From: Cymbomonas tetramitiformis
Taxonomy: Eukaryota; Chlorophyta; Pyramimonadophyceae; Pyramimonadales; Pyramimonadaceae
Reading direction: 5' to 3'
DNA length: 64,000 nucleotides
Assembly (NCBI GenBank): GCA_001247695.2
Contig: LGRX02024720.1
Span: 17,703-81,702, forward strand
Shown in pieces: positions 1 through 14,100 of this stretch. The position numbers were made by a program, and so were the translations under genes. The notes beneath the pieces are model-generated. The model saw nothing but the letters and a program-made list of their open reading frames with translations, was not told the DNA's origin and made no database searches. Numbering within the stretch: the first letter of the stretch is position 1; each line of letters starts with the position of its first letter.

Positions 1-1650
1 CACAGAGGGACAGGGATATAAGTACGCAATCAATGCACGGTGTAAGGCGAGGTGGCGCACGGGGCGCATGGGTAGCTGGGTACCTTTGGGAGGGACCAAG
101 CGGCCTGTTAGTTCCGTCAGCACCAAACGCCCACCAAACCCCGCGCGTCATTCACGGACGCGTGACAGAGAGCCGCGCAGTCCAACAGAGTTTAGCGGGC
201 GCACCAAGAGGTGGATGCGCATGCGGATGCCTGGAGGATGCTGCCAGGAAGTGGGCGTGTGGGCAGCGGACAATGGAGGGAAATAATGGCGGCACTGCGG
301 CACTGGCGGTCTGCATCGAAAGGGCCGTAGGGGACGCCTCCCAAGTGCCTCAAAACAGGGATCCAACGCCACGAGGTGGGCGATAATTTGGGGCCAAAGT
401 GGGCACAGGGTGATACGCCACGCACCAAGGTTCTGGGACGTGCCGAAGCCGACAGGTCGACCTATTGACACAGGCCCCGCCAGCTGGTGAACCCAGCGAA
501 CATTGCGAAGGCGGACTCGGCACAACCGCGCCGCACAGTCTCAGTTCGCTCCCCTATTAGGAGAAGCAATTCATGGATCGGGGAACGCACGTGGGGAAGG
601 GCGGCGCTTGGGAGGGTCACCTGGCGATACAGCGCTCCTGGCCGGAGATTTACTAGGCGATGATCTGACGGGTGACCTGCTATGTGATGTCCGCGTGTGC
701 GACGACGTGGAGGGTGAGATGTCGCCTGGAGGAGGGGGAAAGTGCGCGGAAGCCGGGAGAGACATTAGGCACCACAGCGTGCGAACCTGAGAAATAGCAC
801 AATGATGCAGGTGCAGGGAACGCCGTTCGCGCGCAGCAGAGAATGACTCACCTTTACGACCATGAACCGGGCTCAGCCGCTCTGCACACCCCCAAGGCAC
901 CCGCTCCTTCGGTACAACCAGGTCCTGACCCAGACAACCACGGGTCGGATGGCAGCGCGCGTTGCCGTGCATCCCGAGGCCTGACTACGACCCCTGTGGC
1001 ACTGCGAAGCATGGCCTGCGACTGCCCCTCTACAATCTGAGCCTCCACCCGCCATTAGGGTGTCTGCGGCTACTCTCTCCCAGTGCTTCCCCCCATCTGC
1101 CCGCGGATCTTGCGCAGCAGCTCAGTGGGCCCGCAGGATGCCCGGGCAGCATGCATTAAAGCTCAGAGGCGCCCGGCACACTGCGCTCTCCGGCTCTCAA
1201 GGGCGGGTCCGCCACACTGCGCTCGCCGGCTCTCAAGGGCGGGTCCAGCACCCAATACACAACCCAGATTGCACTGCAGCCGATTGGTCCATCACCCGAC
1301 TGTCACCTTCCCGAACAGCTGTAAGTGGGCAGAGGTGACAGCACTGACTACCAGGCTCCGAGGATTCCAAAGTGCTGCACTACCCACCACCCCCGCACCC
1401 ATCCTACCCGCAGGCCGCCCAGCATCGTCCTGAGAGGACCGAACGTTCCAGTTTCCACACTCAAGCACCGGCACACGCTGAGGGCCATTCATCCGGACTC
1501 TCCGGAGCTCCGCGTGCCCTGCACCGCGCCTCCCGGGGGAGTTCGCCACGCAAGGGCCGGGGCTTGCGCGTACTCTTCGACCCGCCCCCATTCCTGCCAG
1601 GGTCCTGTTGCGAGCTCTCGCCGAGCATCCTGACCGCCCGAGAGCCGCCT
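1..1650. other. GC-rich stretch without a defended gene
   Basis: Several overlapping open frames exist on both strands, but GC-rich DNA produces these by chance. None shows a domain, and I could not pair splice sites with confidence. It may hold further 3' exons or the 3' untranslated region of the minus-strand gene that fills the next 13 kb. A two-copy 36-bp minisatellite lies at about 1177-1248. Confidence 0.4.
1177..1248. repeat. 36-bp minisatellite, 2 copies
   Basis: Two adjacent copies of a 36-bp unit containing CTCTCAAGGGCGGGTCC, differing at one or two bases. It belongs to the set of short tandem duplications scattered through the first 15 kb. Confidence 0.7.
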
Positions 1651-1651
1651 C

Positions 1652-2194
1652 CTACACCATCCTGCTGACGCACGACTTCCGGAGCATCCTGGAGTGGCTG
1701 CAAAGCGTCTGTAGCGCGCGCCTACTGTTGCGCTGCTGCTGGCGACCGAGATCCCGGCTAGCAGGCGGCCAGGGAGGGATCGAGGAGGCGAGCTCACCGG
1801 TCTGCGCGGAGCTGCCGAAGCCCTTGGGGTGCGGTTTCTGCTTCCCGGCGACTTCCTCTGGCGATAGCGGGCACTTGGGCTTGTTCAGCCTCTCCCACAC
1901 AGTGCCCACCCACCCCTGGGTGAACCTGAACTTGCTTCTCTCCTTCTTGCCGGCTTGCGCGCTGCTCGTTTCCCTGCTGCCTCTATCACTGCTGCTGCCC
2001 GTCTCCGCGCTCCACCTCCCCGGGTCATGCTTCCCCGCCTTAACAACAGGCGGGGTGCGCGCCCTCGAGCCCGCCTCCGGCTCCGCCTGCTTCGCGTTCC
2101 TGGAATCCTTGCTCATCGCCAGCCGCTCCCACACCGGAGGTCGATTAGTCGTCTTCCCGATCAGTATTTTGCTTTTTTGTTTGAGCTTGTTCAG
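1652..2194 (-). CDS. Exon(s) with two VWERL motifs, low-complexity linker
   Basis: An open minus-strand segment beginning after a possible acceptor (GGACACAG) at 2195. It contains two similar stretches, PPVWERLAMSKD and GTVWERLNKPKCP, about 75 residues apart, separated by a Lys/Ser/Glu-rich linker. The internal repetition and biased hydrophilic composition argue for real coding. I do not recognise the family. It could be a 3' exon of the C2/MgtE_N-like gene or a separate gene. The acceptor phase does not fit the donor at 2827, so at least one exon is missing between them or the border is wrong. The 3' limit is arbitrary: a possible donor is at 1747. Confidence 0.4.
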   Translation of the reverse strand: MNKLKQKSKILIGKTTNRPPVWERLAMSKDSRNAKQAEPEAGSRARTPPVVKAGKHDPGRWSAETGSSSDRGSRETSSAQAGKKERSKFRFTQGWVGTVWERLNKPKCPLSPEEVAGKQKPHPKGFGSSAQTGELASSIPPWPPASRDLGRQQQRNSRRALQTLCSHSRMLRKSCVSRMV

Positions 2195-5100
2195 CTGTGT
2201 CCGAGTGTTTGATGCGTTGTAGGTTGCCCTTGGCGGTGGTGGCCCGGTGTCTTCCACTGCGATGCCCCAGTCGCCCCCCCCTCCGGTGTCATGTCCCCCT
2301 CCCCACCCCATGAGGTCCGAGGATCCCAGGCAGCAGTCCCAGCCCCTTGTGGCCACCAGGCAAATATTCACAAGAGCCGAGGAGAGGCGCGTCATGCCTC
2401 CGGAGGGTTGACAGGGATCTCGGGGGGCACCCTGAAATCTGATCATTGACCCCGGCCTCCCACTCCCCTGCGGACCTGCGTCACACGTCAGCACAAGACC
2501 ATCCCCCCCCCTTCTGCGCTCAGCACAAACCCTCGGCCCTGTCATTGTAGATGCGCCATGCTATACAGGCGCAGCTATATTGCGCCTGTATAGCATAAGT
2601 CAGAAGCTGCGCCATGCAGCACAGCGCCCCACAGGGCGGCCACACGAGTGAGAACCCCACAAAAAGCACGGACAAGAGGCGATACTCCCCCGTCTCCAAC
2701 CCTCGCATGGCGGCCACGTGGGACGTCATCAGTTGCTCCCTCGGCAGGCCAGGAGCTCCGCTGCCTCCCCGGCGCCACGTGGAAGCCATGCACGGTTGGC
2801 AACACCCGAGGTCGCCGTCGCGTCACCTTTGAAGCGGGACAGCAAGGAGCCGTCCACGTCATCCTCCTCGTCCTCGTCCTCAGGCATCATGTCCAGGTCC
2901 TGCATACCATGCCGCTCCATCCCGGGGGCCGCGCGCGCGTCCTCCTCCTCGCTCAGATCCTCCTCGCTTCTCTCGTCGCCGCTCTGATCGTACGCCAGCT
3001 CCACCACGGACTCCTCCTCGGTGTCGTAGAATGACGGCCGCTCCGGCATGCTGGAGATGCTGCGCGCCGACTCGAGGCCGCTGCGCGCCGACTCGAGCGG
3101 ACTGCGCAGCCCCTCCAGTGGGCTCGCGTCCCAGTCCACCCCCGAGCCCAGCGCCACGATGGGCACAAGCGGCATGGGCCTTCGTATCGAGGGACTCCTC
3201 AGCTCTGGCACCACCTGCATTCGGTTACCACCCCCGAAGCTCTCTGGCACCACCTGCATTCGGTTTCCACCCCCTGAAGCTGGCACACGGGGAAGGCTCT
3301 GACACCACCTGCAATCGGCCACCACCCCTGAAGCTTGCACACGGGGAAGGCTCTGGCACCACCTGCATTCGGTTACCACCCCTCGTACGGGACACAGGGA
3401 AGGGGGCGCAAACGTGCGGCGCACGGATTCTACAAAGCACTGCATCGCACTCCGGACACAGCTGAGGACTACGGGCATAGGCATTGTTGGCCAAATGGGA
3501 GAGGGGACCCACGTCGCCGCTGTCACCGTCGGCCGCCACGTCACCGCCGTCAAAGGTATCCTCCTCCTTCTCCTCCCCCACCAGGACGGGTATCTCTTGC
3601 ATTAACGCAGTGATGGTCGCCCGCTTCCGTATGCCCATGCGGCTCAGAACCTTGCTAGCCTGCGGTGCCCCGACAGAGACCGCCCTCTACTCAGCCCTGC
3701 CCGAGCGCAGCCTCCCCCCACCGAGCGGAGGGCCCCCCTACACTCCCATCAGAGACGATCCCTGCAACCTCCCCAGGGGTGCGGCTCCGCGACGCGCACA
3801 CCAGGGCATTCCTTGGACCGGCACACGGCCGCGCCATCCACTGCGTGCAGGAACTGCGTTCCATGGGCTCTGCGCCCACAGGGCTGCGTAACACCGAAAT
3901 CTTTGAATACTGACCGCTGAGAGTGCTTTTGAGTTCGGCTCAAGGCTGGCTGCGAGTGCCCTCTGCGCTATGCCGGGTGCGGCGCCGAATGGAAGGTCCT
4001 GCGCCGCTTTTGCGCCCCACGTTTGGCGCTGCCCCTTCAGCCTCCCGCGAAGCAGAGAGGCCCCCCTCTCAGAGGCTTCACACCACCAAATCGACTGCGT
4101 GAGAGGCCCGTGGGTGGCATGCGCATAGCAGCGTCGTGGATGAGCAGCAGCACCTCAAAATGCACATACACCTCGAGCGGGTCTCGGCAATGCTTAGGAA
4201 AACATCTCGGCAATGCTTAGGGAAAAGACCAGATTCCCAGCAGTACCATGTGCGGTTGACGACGCAGCGTAGCTTATCTTCCCTTCTGAGCGGAAGGACG
4301 AACAAGTGTGGAGGACCAGAGCTTTGTGGAAACCGCACCTTATCGTGGTGCAGGTTGTCACAGATCTCCGCCGCCTGTTGAGATTGAAGACCCGCCACCA
4401 TCTCCACGACCTGTGCAAGGATTGTCACAGCCGGCCCGCGCCGCACCCATGGCGATCTGCAATGCTGGTCTAAGGTAAGGTTGTCTCGAAAACAGGCCGC
4501 CCCACGAGCGCCTCGCCCACCTGCGCGCGGAGGGCGTTCCTGTCCTGGCGCGAGATCCCTTGTTGCGCCCGAGGGTGCTTAGAGCACACACCATCGCGTA
4601 ACACCCCTGCAGTGAGCGAGGCAATGACCCCCTCTGTGCAGGCCACACCCTGCAGTGAGCGAGGCGATGACCCCCTCAGGCCACACCCTCCAATGAGCGG
4701 CGATGACCCCCTCTGTGCAGGCCACACCCTCCAATGAGCGGGCGATGACCCCCTCCCGTGCAGGCCACACCCTCCAATGAGGCGAGGCGATGACCCCCTC
4801 TGTGCAGGCCACACCCTCCAATGAGCGGCGATGACCCCCTCTGTGTGCAGGCCACACCCTCCAATGGCGGCGATGACCCCTCTGTGCAGGCCACACCTCC
4901 AATGAGCGGGCGATGACCCCCTCTGTGCAGGCCACACCCTCCACTGATGAGTTCCAATGAGTGCAGCGATGAGCCCCTCTGTGCAGGCCACACCCTCCAC
5001 TGAGCGAGGCGATGACCCCCTCTGTGCAGGCCACACCCTCCAATGAGTGCAGCGATGACCCCCTCTGTGCAGGCCACACCCTCCACTGAGCGGCGATGAC

Positions 5101-8100
5101 CCTCTGTGCAGGCCACACCCTCCAATGAGCGAGGCGATGACCCCCTCTGCAGGCCACACCTCCACTGAGCGAGGCGATGACCCCTCTGTGCAGGCCACAC
5201 CTCCAATGAGTGCAGCGATGAGCCCCTCTGTGCAGGCCACACCCTCCACTGAGCGGGCGATGACCCCCTCCGTGCAGGCCACACCCTCCAATGAGCGAGG
5301 CGATGACCCCCTCCGTGCTCCAATGAGTGCAGCGATGAGCCCCTCTGTGCAGGCCACACCCGTAGCACAAGGCGTGCTCGTGCATGGTGCAGAGCAAAGC
5401 ACGCGACCAGTTTTGCATCCTCCGCTGCATGAGCGTATCTGAGATGCTGAAGCCAGCTGCCACCCAGCACGCCGCCGCTCTTGCCCAAGTGACAAGTGCG
5501 GGCAGGGGGGCCCATGCCCGGCGCGGGGGGCACAGTAACTCGCACACGTGCGCAGTGTGAAGGGGGGCATACGCGCTCATCCTCGGTACAGGCCAGGAAG
5601 GCAGCCGACTTTTCTACGTCCATGTATCCGATGATCTCGATCGCCTGCGTCACAACCTCGCATGAGTCGCGCAGCGCTGATAGGAGCGTTGCTGGTGTCG
5701 TGCCCCAGCAGGCATCCATCAACCACAGCGCCACCAAGGCTGCTTGCCCCGCCGCCCGCATAAGCACGCACAGGCAGGTGACACAGCACGGCGGCGATAC
5801 CACAATCGCCAGGACCGAATGAATGTCGAAAAAGCGTCATGGACAGAGCTGTGGCTCCTGGCAGTCCCCAGTCCAGGTCCACTTTGGTACTGTGGCTGGA
5901 AGCGACATGTGTCGTACTGTCCCGGCGGCCACAGCGGTCACGGCTTGTGCTCCAAGACCACTAAAATTCTAACTCGTTCATTCATATCAAAACCATGGCA
6001 GTGCATCCCCCACATCACCCAAAGTGAGGCACAACCCCCCCCGACATGCCCTGCGCCACGTGCCGAGATGCGAGCTCCGTGGACGAGCCCGGCGCTTCGC
6101 ATTGAGCCACAGTTCGTGTGGTCCAAAGTGCATGGCGTACGGCGCGGTTCGCCTTTTTGCAGCTTCCTGTCGTGACATCTCTGGCAGGCGGCATGCGGGC
6201 GGCACGTGGGTGGCAGACGCAGCTGCGGGGGGGCGCGGGTCACCGTGCTCGCGGGAAAGATGGCCAGCACTTCCGCCGCTTTATCCATCTCCAACTCAGC
6301 AATCACATCGGACGCCTGATGAGCGCCCCACCCGCCATGCCAACGCTGCATTCCTCATCACCGATCGATCCACGTCACTCGACTGTCGACGTTCTTGCGG
6401 AGGCAGCACCTCTCATGGCAACGCATTCTGGCGGGAACGGCTAGTGTCTCGGCGCAACCTCTCCTGCCCAAGCCTTGCCATCACGCCTCGTCCCTCCGGC
6501 GCAGGCGCCCTACCATCATTCATTCTCCCCCCCCACCTCCCCGCCGCCCAGAGGGACGGGAGGTCACCGACCAGACGATGCTTTGATGACATCCCTCCAG
6601 CGGCCTCTGCGCGGACTCGACCGCCATCGCCACCCTCGGGCGCGAGCAGTCGGGGCCGCTTACCATTTGGGAGCTCATGTGTGTCATGATGGCGGTCGCA
6701 TTCAGGCTGGACCTCCGCCCCAGGATCCGGGACACGACGCCTGTCCCGCAGAGCAGCGCGCGGCATCAGACAGGAAAACACGGTGTGCGTCGACTGTGTC
6801 GCCCGCACCTTGCCGCTCCGAATCTATACCTCCTCCATCCTGATTCATGGAATCCAATATGAATGTTGGGAGTGCCCACCCGCGCCCCGGGATCACACCC
6901 CACCAATCCTTCTCCAAAGAGCTCCCCAGAAGCCCTGTTGACGCAATGCTGCTGGAAAAGAGACCGCAGGGCGGGCCAGCAGGAACGCCCGATAGAGAAG
7001 GAAAAGGAGCCCGAGCGAGTCAGCGCACGCCATCACCGTGGACATAGAATCGATGCGTCGGCATGCGTTCAGCCGGGGTCCCCATCAGACACGAATGGAT
7101 TCACCGGTGCGCTTCATGCGGTACCTTATCCGTCCGATGAAACGAGGCATGTTTCTGATTGGATCCGCTGGGAAGCCGGGAGGAGGGCCATCGCCCACCT
7201 GTGCGCATCTGCTTCATCACCTGCGCCTCCTCCTGCACGAGGGAATCCTCACAACGACCAAACAGCGCCCCCACAGCCCGTCAGCTCACACCGTGCGCCA
7301 CGTCGGAAAGGCCAGGCGCAGCGTCACGCTCCTCCTGCACCTGCCGCATTCACCGCTGCTGCCAAACGTGGCATGGCGGCCGTCTACGCTCGTCACTTAA
7401 CACGCCGAGTCGCCCAACCTCGGTTTGTGAGACTGCCAATTCTGAACCAATGGCATCACGGTATTCTAACGCCGCCGGATTCAGGGACACTCCACGTCCC
7501 CAGAATCTCCTTCCTCCAGGCGGCGGGGAATCTTCAATGTCTCCCATCTTAAAAGCCCCTATCACTACGGTCAATCAGGATCTCCGGAAAAAAAAACTGA
7601 CTCCTCTCAGAATAAATATCTCCTCCCGCAGCCTCAAAAACACGAAATACGACCAAATAAGTTCTCTAACGCGATCTTTTAGAAAAGTGCATAGGCTCGG
7701 CCGCTCCATGATCCACGTCAGCCTTGCGCGGCGCCGTGCTCGGACACCGGATGACATCACTGCAGCGTGGGAGGCACTGTGCAGCAACGCGGAGGAGCTC
7801 CCCTCGAGACATGGGCAGGAGGGAAGTCTCAATGCCCGAGAGAACTATAAACATGTTCGCAGCCACTACGCTGCCTGAAGATGAGGACCGAAGCCCGGCG
7901 AAGATGCGCAAGTAGGATTCAGAGGTTACAGTTCCAACGAGCTCTGCTCCCGCGAGCCGCAGAGATGACGGAAGTAAGGCAGTTCAAACAGTGACGTGAT
8001 AGAACAAGAGATCCGATGTGTGGACCGCAGGTTAGGTTCCCCGTGACTGCTTAGAGGGAGAGATCTTGACATTAACCCTGGCGAATGAAAGCTGAGCGTG

Positions 8101-11100
8101 AAACATACTGAGAGCAGCGCAAAGCTAAAGTGGTGCAATCCCCCGCCCAAGAGCTGGGCAGAGAACAGATTTTCCCTCCCTCGCAAACATATGGATTACG
8201 TCCTGAAGCTCTCCTGCATCCCGCTCACTCTTCCCCCGCCTGTCCGTGGTACCTTGAATCTTGGCATGTTCTCAAAGACCTCCACCACGCGGTCCGCATC
8301 TAGTTTGTTCAGCAGCTGCGCTACCTGCACAGCCGGCCCTCCCCTCCCCATCCCCCCACTCAGCCCCTGCAGCAGCTGCAATGCCAATTGCCACGTGGAC
8401 AGGCACAGATGTCACCGCTCCGGGCCCAGCTCCTCTCGGCGTCTGGGGAGGGCCGCGCCTCTGACGTGGGCAGCTGCTCAATATACAACCCGGCTTCTTC
8501 ACCCGTCATCTTGTTGATCATCTCAATTGTGTCGTTGGTCCCGGCTTCTTCACCCGTCATCTCGGTGATCATCTCCATTTTGTCGTCGGACACATTCTGA
8601 GGCCCCTCCCATGCCCCCCGTCCTGATATACGGCAGCCACGTGCGAGCTCGGAGATGGCCGCGTCCCGAGCACCCGGCGTATGAGACACGTTGAACCCGT
8701 CAATCAACCTAGCGGGGCGAGGGCGAGGGGAGTCGTGGTGGAGACCTTTGCGTTAACACTACAGGGTCCAGGGTTTCACGAGAAGCAAACAAAGCGGACA
8801 AGGGAAGGCACCGAAGAGGGAGCGCACACGCCCGTGCCTCCCGCTGCCCTCTTCCCCTCTCGCCAGCAGGCCGCTCGTGCGCTCCACCAATTTACAACTC
8901 TTGCACAGCATGTCCCTCAGAACAGCCCAGGTATAGAACCGGTCTTACAGCTACACCTCGTGTGCCCGTATGGCACGGAACTCTCGCCTGCCGCTGATGT
9001 GCAGGGCCAGGGCACGAAACCGCAAGAGCAGGGGCTGCTGCAGCTTCAGAGGGCCAGGGCACGAAACCGCAAGAGCAGGGGCTGCTGCAGCTTCAGAGGG
9101 CCAGGGCACGAAACCGCAAGAGCAGGGGCTGCTGCAGCTTCAGAGGGGGGTCAGGGGGGGTCTCACAGCGGCTGCCTCCGGGTGGCTGTCCTTCCACTCC
9201 ACCTGCTCCAGCTCAACATCCGCTGGAATGGATACGTTCACAAACACCTCGCCAACAACTCTGCACCAATGCCCATCCGAACTCTATCAGCCCCACTTAA
9301 CACATCGCATCGTGTGGCAACGCTCACATCAGCACCCTTATCCTCGCCCCGAATTCCGATCCGATGGTTACCGCCGCCACCAGACTGCAGAGGAAAGCCT
9401 GTTGGGGGAGGCATGTTCCTATGATGGGATCGCACACTCCAGCCGTCGTGACTTGATGGAAGGAAGGAAGGAGGCGAGAAAGGAACGTGCGCATGGAGAT
9501 CGGGTTTGCATTGGCTTGATGTTTGGCATTGGCTCTGCTTGCGTCTCATGCGGCGATGAGCATCATGCGTCACAGGAATATCGAAGGTGCCCTGCACAAG
9601 GTGTGGCACTGGAATGTGACATGCATTAATCGTAACCATCGGATCGCAAAACCTCAACTATTTCCACCGGTCTCTCGCCAGATCAATAGTTGTGGGCAAT
9701 CTCTATGCCGCAGCTTCTTAAAGTTTTTCCATCAACGACGCGTTCCCATGGTAGAAGGAGGACCTAAATGTGGAAGGTCAAAACTGGTTCCCTTCACCGG
9801 TCCAGGTGGTTTGCAAACGCACCCGCGATCATAAAAGCTGGTTTGAAGGCTGTAGCACTTTAGCTGAGACTCGGGTTACGCACGTTTCATGTGTTTGTTG
9901 CAGCAACAGCTGCACTGCCATCTACTGTGTCCTTGAAGCTGACACCCAAAAGTTTCAGGAGCGTTCACTTGTGACCCTCGGAAGCCCTTTGTGCAGCAAC
10001 GAGTGGAGAATCGACCGATGGATTGCGGTCCGCAGAATTCACAGCCGAATGGCATCGCTCGAATAACTGGTCGCGCCTCAAATAGTTCTGGCCGCAGTGA
10101 ATGTCTCGATAAAAACAACCACCGAACAAGGACATTATCCTGTCCAGTATACTTTGCAGATGCCGGACCATGTCACACTGTGGTGAGATAACTACGGCGT
10201 GCCGCGAACCATACCGTGCGCACCAGTGTGCCAAGAGCACCGATGGCATTAAATCGGGCCAAGGGACGCACTCGTTTCTGTCTCCAATGACCTCGAGCCA
10301 CCTGGACTGGTGATAGCTTACTCCTGATGAACGGTTCTTCACCTGAAGTCGATCAAAGCGCAGCACAGCAGCGTGTCAAGTCGCACCTCCCCGTCACCAG
10401 CAAACACAGCGCCATCGATACAATCTCACTCGACGAGCCGGTGGCGGGTAAAGGCTGCCCAGTGATTGGACACATAAAAGAACAGCTTGCACCTGTATGA
10501 CATCGGCCAGCTCCACCTCCGCGTGCCCCAGACAGGACATGTTCACCACCTGGCAAGTCCATGAGTGCAAGAAAGCTGTCAGGAGCCCTGGGGCAGGTTC
10601 TTTCAAACGGCTCTCGCAAGTGGCGCTCCGGGAGGGTGTGTCATGACCTCCGACATGACATCCGAGCCGAAGCAGGGGCTCTGCTCTGGCGGTATGTGTG
10701 CCCCTCCGCTTCTTGCACAGGAGAGGTATTACATCGCTCAAGAGCCTACAGGGCCCAGGGGGTGGCCTGGGAATACAGGGCACTCAGCGGGGAGGGAAAC
10801 TGACAAATGACGCACCCCGAGAATGACGGATTTTTCCTTGACTTCCAATTTGACCTTGCTCTGCCGCGGCACCGTCGTGGGGCAAGAAAATAGAAGAGTG
10901 TCTTCCCTGCACACCGGCGCACCCACAATGCGATCACTCCCAGGGCATCGCCGCGAGAGTGTGATGAGAAACGTCAGAGAAATCATCGCAACGAGGAGGC
11001 TATCAGAACAGAAGGAACACAAAATCATCGCAACGAGGAGGCTATCAGAACAGAAGGAACACAAAATCATCGCAACGAGGGAGGCTATGGGAACAGAAGG

Positions 11101-14100
11101 AACACAAAATCATCGCAACGAGGAGGCTATCAGAACAGAAGGAACACAAAATCATTCGCAACGAGGAGGCTATCAGAACAGAACAGAACACAATCATCGC
11201 AACGAGGGGAGGCTATCAGAACAGAAGGAACACAAAATCATCGCAACGAGGAGGCTATCAGAACAGAAGGAACACAAAATCGCAACGAGGAGGCTATCAG
11301 AACAGAAGGAACACAAAATCATCGCAACGAGGAGGCTATCAGAACAGAAGGAACACAAAATCATCGCAACGCGGAGGCTATCAGAACAGAAGGAACACAA
11401 GGAGGACGGATGGACCAAGACCAAGAGGGCAAACGAGTCGGAAACGATTGTTGAGCATGGAGACTAGGAAGAGGTGAGCATGCCCCTCGTGCCTATCCTC
11501 GCCGCCGCATGCCTCTCGTGCCTCTCCTCGCTGTCACGTGCCTCTCCTCGCTGCCGCACGCCCCTCGTGCCCCTCAAGCCCCTCCTCGCTGCCGCCTAAA
11601 TTAACCATTATCCTGCCGAACCTACTGTGCCAAAAGTTGTCCTATTGGCCCCAAAGATCTTGACACCTACCCTCCACCGGCATCTACACCTCCCCGGTAA
11701 ACCCGTCAGCTCAGCTCTGCTGACAAGGATGGGGCTTCCGGCTGGGAATGACCACTGGCACAGGCCGTTGTCTGACATCCTGAAGAGGGTGGACTTGCGC
11801 TCCGAGCTGTACACTCCGCTGACACTCAGACTCAGCTCGTCGATGGTATCCATCTCACGGGCCTCCATCATGCTCAAGGTCATCTTGGGGCCCTGCATAG
11901 CATGACCCGAGATCACCCCTTCCCTCAATCATGCTCAAGGTCATCTTGGGGCCCTGCACAGCATGACCCGAGATCACCCCTTCCCTCAATCATGCTCAAG
12001 GTCATCTTGGGGCCCTGCATAGCATGACCCGAGATCACCCCTTCCCTCAATCATGCTCAAGGTCATCTTGGGGCCCTGCACAGCATGACCCGAGATCACC
12101 CCTTCCCTCAATCACACCCCTAGACTCCTGCCCAGCTCCATAGGTCCTGTCCTCACACAAGCGCCGGGCGGAGCATGCAGCCGGGAAGTTGACGGCACCG
12201 GATGAATTAGGAGGAACACCGGATATGGAGTATCACGGGAAGGGGGGCGCAGGGAGTACCAGATATGCGAGCCACAGGGCCACCGCTCACCGACATAGTG
12301 AGTATCAGCAGCCTAAGCAAGCCAGACTCGTACGAGAGGCCAATTCTGTAGGTAGTAAAGAGAAAGCCTGACATTCCCACTGACCCCAACGTGCTATGCA
12401 GACGAGAGGCGGGGGCCACACCTCAGGGATGTAATAGAGGGAAATCCGCACATTCCCACTGACCCCGACGTGGCCATTCCCCTTCGCATCTCCGGAGGTG
12501 AGGGCATATGCTTCATCATCCGCCAGCGGCTGAACGTCGTTGCCCGATCGGAAGCATCGATTCATCCCAACCTGCAAGTCCCACCCGGTCAGGCCCCCTC
12601 TCACCACAGGGTGCTTCGCCATCACCCTGCTGAGGGCCAGCACACGGCAGCGATTGGAGGCCCGACTGCCTGTCCTACGTAATACCTCCAAGGCAAGAGA
12701 CAGGGTAGCAAGGGATACTGCAACGATGGGGAGCCGCAGGCACGGGCGAGGCAGGTCGAAGTGGGGCCGGAGGGAAAGCTTGCTGCACACAAACCCCAAA
12801 CTCCACCGAGCCCCGGCGTGTGAAACAAAGAGACATAGCACCCCGTAAGGGGGGGGAAGCACTGTCTGAAACAAAGCGACCAAGCACCCCGTGGGAGGGG
12901 CGTCTGAAACAAAGAGACCGAGCACCACGTGGGGGGGAGGGGTGGCACTGTCTGAAACAAAGAGACCGAGCACCACGTGGGGGGGCCGCCCCGAGACCTG
13001 GAGTCCTCACAACAGGGCGCCTCCCTTTCTCAAGGTAGTGGACAAGACAAGGGAAAACGTGCAACAGAATAAAGAACAAACAAAACACGACGGCCCCAGC
13101 TCCGGCGACAGCTCTGTCTGCGGCTTTGAATTTTGCGAACACAGGTTTGTATGGTCACCTCGAACTGGCCGAGAAAAACGCCGGCCATCACGGAGTTCTT
13201 GTCATACACTTCCACGTGCAGGTATGCGGATGAGTCGTACACCTGCCGCGCGAGCCACAGTGACGAACAATACCGTCCACCACGTCAACAACACGAAGGG
13301 TTATGAGCCGTTGTTTGGGGGCATCCCAGGGTCAATAGGTCGACCAGCCTCGCTCACTTGGCAGCCCTGCTCGACACTGGGAAGTGGCTGACACGCCACG
13401 GCGACAGCACGCTATGGAAAACCTTGAGGACAAGCCTAAGTCGTCTCCCCAAGGCCGCTCAGCTCCATGATGTGAGGGTTCGAAGTGGCCCGACGACTCC
13501 AAGTGGCCCGGTGCTATCACGACATCTCGAGAGAATAGCCTCCGGCATATGGTTCGTACGCAAGCTGCGCTGGCAGCAGTCAAAATTCCCTGTAAAAGTC
13601 AGGGAAAGAAGCGGGCACAGTCACAGGGATCGGTACCGGAAGCGTGAAGGTCTCGTTCCATTCAGGGTCCAGCGTGCGGTGCTTCACGCTGGAAGTCCGC
13701 TCTTCCAGGAGGTCCTGCACGAAGTACGTACTGAGTGAAAAGCAACGCTGGAAATGGCTTGGAGCAATTTTTCGGGCACATATACAACTGGTGCCAGTGC
13801 GAAGATATAATGATAGGTGCCGCTGACCTTTTGCGCTTAATACAAGAAGCACGGCAAAATTCGACGCCGCTGTCAAGGTACGCTTCCCACGGGAAGCAAA
13901 ACAAACATTGGCGCACGCGACGAGTCCCACAGCCGACTGACAAGACTTCCCTACGGATGGTGTTGGATGTCGTTCGGTGAGTATGAACACGATATCGGGC
14001 GGACGCGTGACGATGGTTAATCACTGGGGTGTACACACTGTAAGAGTCCTACTAACAGCCGAGAACTGGACTGGAAACCAGTGATGATTGATACAGCGCG

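Noticed and set aside
4470..5803. Minus-strand ORFs of 333-375 codons
   Set aside because: They run through the 42-bp minisatellite; three frames are open at once. Only the 72-nt exon at 5573-5644 is supported there.
10823..11467. Plus-strand ORF with repeated EEAIRTEGTQNH-type peptide
   Set aside because: Translation of the 42-bp minisatellite; no start context or domain.
12305..13142. Minus-strand ORFs with hydrophobic repeats that looked like membrane segments
   Set aside because: They come from the GTCTGAAACAAAGAGACCGA minisatellite read in frame.
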